Part shown: positions 57,456 through 64,000 of the stretch, one piece after another
Layout: the number at the start of each line of letters is the position of its first letter
Numbering within the stretch: position 1 is the stretch's first letter
Source of the DNA: Anaerolineales bacterium
GTDB taxonomy: Bacteria; Chloroflexota; Anaerolineae; Anaerolineales; Villigracilaceae
NCBI GenBank assembly: GCA_030583905.1
Contig: CP129481.1
Span: forward strand, 310,001 to 374,000
Length of the DNA stretch: 64,000 bases
Direction: 5' to 3'
Program-made: the position numbers and the translations under genes
Notes under the pieces: generated by a model
Seen by the model: only the letters and a program-made list of their open reading frames with translations
Told to the model about the DNA's origin: nothing
The model's database searches: none

Positions 57456-57510
57456 AAAAAAAGCGCCTCGTGAGATCCTTCACTTTCGTTCAGGATAAGC
57501 CTCGGGGCGC
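57456..57510 (-). terminator. Attenuator hairpin of the FMN riboswitch, overlapping the RBS
   Basis: On the minus strand GCGCCCCGAG (57501-57510) pairs with CGAGGCGC (57463-57470), with TATCCT/AGGATC also pairing inside, followed by seven U residues and then the start codon. GAGG, 11 nt from the ATG, is in the 3' arm, so the hairpin can both terminate and hide the ribosome binding site. Confidence 0.75.
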
Positions 57511-57626
57511 GGAATCAGGCGTCAGCGGGGCGCGAAGCGGGTTTGCATCCACGAATGAAAATCCCGAAAACAACGAACGTTTCCGGGGCGTGAATCCAAA
57601 CAGCGACGCGTGTGCTGTCGTCTTGT

Positions 57627-57765
57627 ACCTTCTTCTATCCAGACTATGACTGTCGGCTCCGTAGTTTCAACGGATCATGCCCGTTTTCCCAATGAGGAAA
57701 GCGATGTACCCAAACAGGCTCGTGGGCTGTACCACCGATCGGGAATTGCACCCTGCCCCGAAGGT
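57627..57765 (-). promoter_or_regulatory. FMN riboswitch (RFN element)
   Basis: Minus-strand ACCTTCGGGGCAGGGTG, CAATTCCCGATCGG, CGGAGCCGACAGTCATAGTCTGGAT and the closing GAAGGT match the RFN aptamer; P1 is ACCTTC/GAAGGT. FMN binding is known to favour termination or RBS closure. Here it controls the ABC importer genes below. Confidence 0.95.
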
Positions 57766-57794
57766 TATATTTGATTGACGAGATTATACCATTT

Positions 57795-58643
57795 TCACAA
57801 CTTGAGAATCTTCCTTTCGCTGGTTTCGGTGATGGTGCGTAAAATGCCGAAGCGGTTGAGCAGGCGGAATGCCAGCCAAAGCAGGAGATAGGGAAGCCAG
57901 CCCAGCGAATCGAGCAAGCCCATCAACAGAAAATACAATGGCAGGATGAGACCAAGCGGAATGAAGCGCACATAGGGTTGGACGGTCGCTTCGAGGTCGT
58001 TCCACGTGTCGTCGAGATTCGTGCGCGCCTGTTCCAGGAATATTTCACGCTGGATTGAGTCGAGATCAGGCTGATGGTTCACCTGATTCTCCAACCCCGC
58101 GAGCATCATCTCTTCCGCCGCCTGTTTGAAGTTTTCTGGAATGCGCAGTTCATCCTGCGCCGCGGACTGATACCCCGATGCGAAACTGAGACTCAACAGC
58201 AGTGCCAGCACCATGAATATCTTGCGCTGTTCGTACAAAAGCGGACGCATCGAAAATTCCAGACGCCTGCCGAGTTCGCCGGTCAAGATCCACGCATGGA
58301 GGGTCATGCCTGCCATGTAAAGAATCGCACCAGCGAGCGCGATCCATCCACCCCGCCAGACGAGCAGGAAGGCAATCGCTCCGAGGGCATGTCCGAATAG
58401 AAGCACTCTGAGCGGACGCAGGAACGCACTGACCAGTGTAATGACCATGGACGTGACCAGCAAGATCCCGAGCACCCACGCGGCGGATTCCAATGCCTGC
58501 GCAAACGGGAAGAATAACTCCAGATATTGGTGCGACACCCTGCCGCAGATAAATCCGATCACCCCGCCGCACAGAACAAGCAATGCAAGGAAGATGATCT
58601 CCCTGCGTTTGAGTTCGAACAACCAATCCAGTTCCGGCCTCAT
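57795..58643 (-). CDS. Polytopic membrane protein of unknown function
   Basis: A 282-residue protein with an N-terminal cytoplasmic tail (ELDWLFELKRREI), about five transmembrane helices to residue 165, a charged soluble loop of about 70 residues (ENFKQAAEEMMLAGLENQVNHQPDLDSIQ...) and two more helices. No family recognised. It lies between valS and the riboswitch and may be cotranscribed with valS (48-nt gap). Confidence 0.65.
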   Translation of the reverse strand: MRPELDWLFELKRREIIFLALLVLCGGVIGFICGRVSHQYLELFFPFAQALESAAWVLGILLVTSMVITLVSAFLRPLRVLLFGHALGAIAFLLVWRGGWIALAGAILYMAGMTLHAWILTGELGRRLEFSMRPLLYEQRKIFMVLALLLSLSFASGYQSAAQDELRIPENFKQAAEEMMLAGLENQVNHQPDLDSIQREIFLEQARTNLDDTWNDLEATVQPYVRFIPLGLILPLYFLLMGLLDSLGWLPYLLLWLAFRLLNRFGILRTITETSERKILKL

Positions 58644-58691
58644 GGCTTTAATATAACATAAGGGGCGGATGTTCCATCCGCCCCAACTTGT

Positions 58692-61397
<2,706 letters not shown>

Positions 61398-61431
61398 TCG
61401 TGCTCCTTCGTCGCTCGGTGTTCGAAATTGG

Positions 61432-61486
61432 ATATTCGATAATTCGATATTCGGATTTCGAGTATCGAATTATCGTTCTTCGAATA
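61432..61486. repeat. AT-rich inverted repeat in the valS leader
   Basis: CGATAATTCGATA (61437-61449) and TATCGAATTATCG (61463-61475) are exact complements. It lies between the T-box terminator and the valS start and would form a hairpin in the mRNA. Confidence 0.8.
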
Positions 61487-61494
61487 TCGGCTCT

Positions 61495-61771
61495 TAAAAT
61501 AAAAACGCCTCGTCCAAAAAGAGGACGAAGCGTTAACTCCGCGGTACCACCTCAATTCGCCGTTTTGTCCCACAAGGGGATGATATGCGGCGCACTCGGT
61601 GACCGACAACCATCGGTCTTTGCTGTAACGGGCAATCCCGTGCCGTTCTACTTTCGCATGGATTTCTTCGGCAAGGAATTCAGACGACTTCGGCAATTCT
61701 TTTCTGCGAAGGCTTTCAGTCGATGACCTTCTTTCCTGTCAGAGAGACAATTGCGTACTACTTCTGAATGG
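61495..61771 (-). promoter_or_regulatory. T-box riboswitch of valS (specifier GUC)
   Basis: The T-box sequence GAGGTGGTACCGCGGAG is at 61537-61553. Stem I base is AUUCAGA (61763-61769) with UCUGAAU (61678-61684); the next helix is GCAAUU (61749-61754) with AAUUGC (61693-61698). The loop between them has AGUAGUAC on one side and CGAAGUCG on the other, the AGUA/GAA loop-E form, placing the codon GUC (61686-61688) as specifier. Uncharged tRNA-Val binding should favour readthrough. Confidence 0.92.
61502..61534 (-). terminator. T-box terminator of valS
   Basis: AACGCTTCGTCC, loop UCUUUUU, GGACGAGGCGUU, then UUUAUUUU on the minus strand; the 5' arm can instead pair with the T-box antiterminator. 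Confidence 0.9.
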
Positions 61772-61776
61772 CGGGG

Positions 61777-61805
61777 ATTATACGCCGGGGAATGGGATGA
61801 GTCAA
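61777..61805 (-). promoter_or_regulatory. valS promoter (TTGACT-N17-TATAAT)
   Basis: TTGACT at 61800-61805 and TATAAT at 61777-61782, 17 nt apart. The predicted start (about 61770) coincides with the base of T-box stem I. Confidence 0.9.
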
Positions 61806-61825
61806 GAAGTAGTCACGTCAACTTT

Positions 61826-62704
61826 TTATCTTTCAAACAGAGCCAACTGTGCGACCTCTTTTTGTTTGTAAGATGTTTTTTTAGACAATCTGGGAAGATC
61901 GTAGTTGGAAATGAACAGTTCATTTCCCTTCTCTGCCCTACCTTGCTTATAGTTGTTCATTCCATACTGTAATTCCCATTCATAGATTTTTGCAAATGGA
62001 AAATTATCACGGATTTCGGGCGAGTCGTCATAGGTAATCAGCCATGAATGTTTGCAATTCTTCATTTCATTTGCAAATTCATCATGATTAAAGGTGGTAT
62101 GCAAGATGCCATTTTTGCCGTAAAGTCGTGATTTTGTCGCCTTGAAATAAGGTGGGTCAAGAAAGGTAAAAACGTTTTTATCCCCATACGCAAGAAGTTC
62201 ACGGTAATCCAATTGGGTAATTTTTACACCATCCAACAAACCACTTAATTTGGCAAGCCTCTCAATGGATGATTCCGTGAAACGCGCCGTGAATGCAAGG
62301 TTGGAATATCCACCAGATTCAACAACGCCGGAAAAGGTAATGCGATTCAGTACAAAGAAACGGACGGCACGTTCAAACTCGCTCAAAGTGAGCAGGTCAA
62401 TTTTTGTCAATTCATCGAACAGTTCCTGCCCGTTTGTCCGCTCTTTCTTAATTTTCGATATTTCACGCGCCAGTTTTTCCGCATCGATTTGGGCATATTT
62501 CCAGAAACAAAAGAGTTCCGGATTCAAATCATTGATCCAAATCTTAAGGTGGGGCATTTTTTGTTTGAGATAGATAAAAAATGACCCGCCGCCCACGAAC
62601 GGCTCGCGATATTCATCAAAGTCACGAGGTAGAAGGAATTTCATCCTTTGAACTGCACGGGACTTTCCACCGGGATACCGAAGTGGACTCTTGATCTCAG
62701 CCAT
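61826..62704 (-). CDS. DNA adenine methylase (Dam/M.DpnII family)
   Basis: Start at 62704 (MAEIKSPLRYPGGKSRAV) with GAGGAAATA upstream; an ATG at 62722 lies inside the preceding gene. 292 residues. The SAM motif is REPFVGGGSFFIYL, the N-terminal PGGK motif is present and the catalytic motif is DPPY (FTFLDPPYFKATKSRLYG). Members methylate N6 of adenine, often in GATC. Its start overlaps the stop of the upstream gene by 8 nt, which marks it as part of a restriction-modification pair. The low G+C content compared with neighbours suggests transfer. Confidence 0.92.
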   Translation of the reverse strand: MAEIKSPLRYPGGKSRAVQRMKFLLPRDFDEYREPFVGGGSFFIYLKQKMPHLKIWINDLNPELFCFWKYAQIDAEKLAREISKIKKERTNGQELFDELTKIDLLTLSEFERAVRFFVLNRITFSGVVESGGYSNLAFTARFTESSIERLAKLSGLLDGVKITQLDYRELLAYGDKNVFTFLDPPYFKATKSRLYGKNGILHTTFNHDEFANEMKNCKHSWLITYDDSPEIRDNFPFAKIYEWELQYGMNNYKQGRAEKGNELFISNYDLPRLSKKTSYKQKEVAQLALFER

Positions 62705-63833
62705 TATTTCCTCTAATCTCAATGGTGAGATTTTTGTTCCGTGTTGCTTCCTTGTTGAGTTTGTCGATAAGTCCTAGATTAGTTTTGGACATTTTTGACT
62801 GATTTTCCCGAACAAACCCATCAAATTCCCTCTTTTGGCATGGAAACTTAATACCACCCCTGATATTGTATCCCGTCAATTTCAGGCGGGTTGAAAAATC
62901 CACCTTGTGCCCATTCAACTTGAGCGAATCAAGATTCGCAAACAAAATCAATTTAAAAAGACCATCTCTGATATCCGAAAGTGATGGCAGGAAATTTCGA
63001 GTTGAATTTTTCGATTCCTGAATGATGTATTTTTCGCGTTCGCGCAACACTTCATCGGCGGTCAAGTGGTATATGCCACCCAAATAATTTTCAATTTGGA
63101 ATATACATTTCTCTCCATCTTCCAGGTATTCTTTAATGTGCCTAGTTTTGGATTCCCGAAAGGCAGCTCCTTTCGACCCTTTAAGGGAACTATCTCGAAA
63201 TCTCTGATAATCCTGCTTTATTGCATCGAGGTATCTTAATTTGGCATCAGATGGATGAACTTTAACGCCTGTTTTGGATGAAATAAGTTCATAGGATTTA
63301 ACAGCTTTTTCGTAAATTTCGGTAAAACGGCTCTCGAAAAGTGTTCGATTCCAATGCAAGGCGCTTTGTTTGTAGTTTAGAATTGCTTCAATTTGTTCAT
63401 TTACACTAAAAACGTCCAGTTTCTGACTGGTTAGTTTGTTTCTATCTCTCTGTCTGGATGAATAATTCTTATTTGCGCCCCCATAATAAGCCAGAACGAT
63501 GTAAACGTTTAATAAATTCATCCATGAAATTGTCGAATACTGAATTTTGTCCAAATCCCCGTCCAATCCTTCATCTTTCATCACTGGAATAACTGTCAAG
63601 ACCTTGGATTCATTATACGTATTGTATAAACGCGCAAAGGGATAGGTTCTGGTACGTTTTGGAGATGTCCATTTCGAATATGCGATATGGCGGCTGGAAT
63701 GATCAATAACGCCGCTTGAACCGGCTTTATTGATGTCGAAATCGCGAAACTCATACATTGGCAGATTGCCCGCCAGATAAGCGCGATAGATCACATCCTT
63801 GATGAAACCTTGAAACTGTAACACTTCAGCCAT
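62697..63833 (-). CDS. Probable restriction endonuclease paired with the Dam-type methylase
   Basis: Start at 63833 (MAEVLQFQGFIKDVIYRA), with AAGG seven nt upstream, is preferred to 63851. 378 residues, rich in Lys, Asn and Tyr. A region VIPVMKDEGLDGDLDKIQYSTISWMNLLNVYIVLAYY (positions 63600-63490) has D-G-D-x-D and a downstream Q, compatible with a nuclease-like core, but I cannot assign PD-(D/E)xK with certainty. The overlap with a methylase gene is the main evidence for function. Alternatives are a regulatory or accessory subunit of the system. Confidence 0.6.
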   Translation of the reverse strand: MAEVLQFQGFIKDVIYRAYLAGNLPMYEFRDFDINKAGSSGVIDHSSRHIAYSKWTSPKRTRTYPFARLYNTYNESKVLTVIPVMKDEGLDGDLDKIQYSTISWMNLLNVYIVLAYYGGANKNYSSRQRDRNKLTSQKLDVFSVNEQIEAILNYKQSALHWNRTLFESRFTEIYEKAVKSYELISSKTGVKVHPSDAKLRYLDAIKQDYQRFRDSSLKGSKGAAFRESKTRHIKEYLEDGEKCIFQIENYLGGIYHLTADEVLREREKYIIQESKNSTRNFLPSLSDIRDGLFKLILFANLDSLKLNGHKVDFSTRLKLTGYNIRGGIKFPCQKREFDGFVRENQSKMSKTNLGLIDKLNKEATRNKNLTIEIRGNNG

Positions 63834-63918
63834 TACAAACCTTATTATCAAATATCATTCTGAATAACCTGTGAGATCAACAACAAGTATTATACTTGCA
63901 AGAAAGGATCTATACTCC
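63834..63918. promoter_or_regulatory. Divergent spacer with CAAGTAT-T-ATACTTG palindrome
   Basis: A perfect 15-bp palindrome with a single central base at 63884-63898 includes TATACT, a possible -10 box. AAAGGA (63903-63908) serves the rightward gene. It could be an operator for either flanking gene. Confidence 0.45.
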
Positions 63919-64000
63919 ATGCTCACTCCCCTACACTTCATCCTCATTACCGTCGCCGCGCTTCTGGCTGGCGCGATCAATGCCCTCGCAGGCGGCGGGA
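63919..64000 (+). CDS. TauE/SafE (TSUP) family permease, N-terminus only
   Basis: The first 27 codons are in the window. MLTPLHFILITVAALLAGAINALAGGG contains the A-G-x-I-N-A-x-A-G-G-G signature that opens TSUP-family sulfite/sulfonate exporters (positions 63919-64000). AAAGGA lies upstream. The rest of the gene is outside. Confidence 0.8.
   Translation, partial: MLTPLHFILITVAALLAGAINALAGGG

Overview
The window looks like a chromosomal segment of an uncultured Anaerolineae-type Chloroflexota bacterium. This is an inference from gene content: many Thr/Pro-linked lipoproteins with NBR1-like Ig (FW) domains, a RibXY-type riboflavin transporter under an FMN riboswitch, a BMP-type nucleoside ABC transporter, an NDUFA9-like SDR, several apparently leaderless genes with TGn-TANAAT -10 boxes, and a CIRCE-controlled groESL. 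No rRNA, CRISPR array, phage or complete insertion sequence was seen. One tRNA (Val, anticodon TAC) is present.

Layout. 1-982: start of groEL and all of groES on the minus strand, with a consensus-like promoter and a perfect CIRCE operator. 1082-3766: two tandem membrane-anchored TPR proteins. 3878-5983: trmD and an MFS transporter. 6002-12118: a nucleoside-type ABC importer (two BMP lipoproteins, two permeases, double ATPase). 12256-17193: five consecutive FW-domain lipoproteins. 17195-21445: queG, rdgB, an alpha/beta hydrolase and an orphan histidine kinase. 21515-36409: an exopolysaccharide region with glycosyltransferases, GT-C-like membrane proteins, a Wzz-like protein, an O-antigen ligase/polymerase, two sulfotransferases and a CMP-sugar-type cytidylyltransferase beside an SDR and a 2-hydroxyacid dehydrogenase. 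36443-39861: a GNAT protein and a class A PBP homologue that has lost most active-site residues. 39950-42017: a small defence-like islet (HNH endonuclease, Vsr-like remnant, winged-helix plus nucleotidyltransferase pair with a duplicated operator). 42039-47887: zinc-ribbon protein, folP, tRNA-Val with a broken second copy of its 3' half, SDR, GNAT, and a membrane protein whose promoter contains a LexA-like box. 48070-54730: maf, a MecA-type class B PBP lipoprotein, rsgA, holB, a membrane adenylate cyclase and a GlsB-like protein. 54789-57765: a riboflavin-type ABC transporter with its FMN riboswitch. 57795-61805: a membrane protein and valS with a T-box leader whose specifier reads GUC. 61826-63833: a Dam-type methylase and a probable restriction partner. 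63919-end: start of a TauE/SafE-type permease.

How the parts work together. Cofactor and translation functions (folP, queG, trmD, valS, rsgA, holB, maf, rdgB) are scattered among envelope functions. The EPS region is built as tightly coupled leftward operons with many 4-nt ATGA overlaps, interrupted by one rightward GT-C gene. Regulation can be read directly in several places: CIRCE/HrcA for groESL, an FMN riboswitch with an attenuator that also contains the only Shine-Dalgarno, a T-box on valS, a probable SOS box, and paired TGACG-N9-CGTCA operators on a toxin-antitoxin-like module.

A recurring oddity is that short palindromic or AT-rich intergenic repeats have also entered coding sequences in frame (queG, valS twice, the defective PBP, a DUF115-like gene) and sit flush against stop codons. 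The strongest candidates for new biology are the five-gene FW lipoprotein array, the catalytically dead bifunctional PBP, and the operator/winged-helix/nucleotidyltransferase module.
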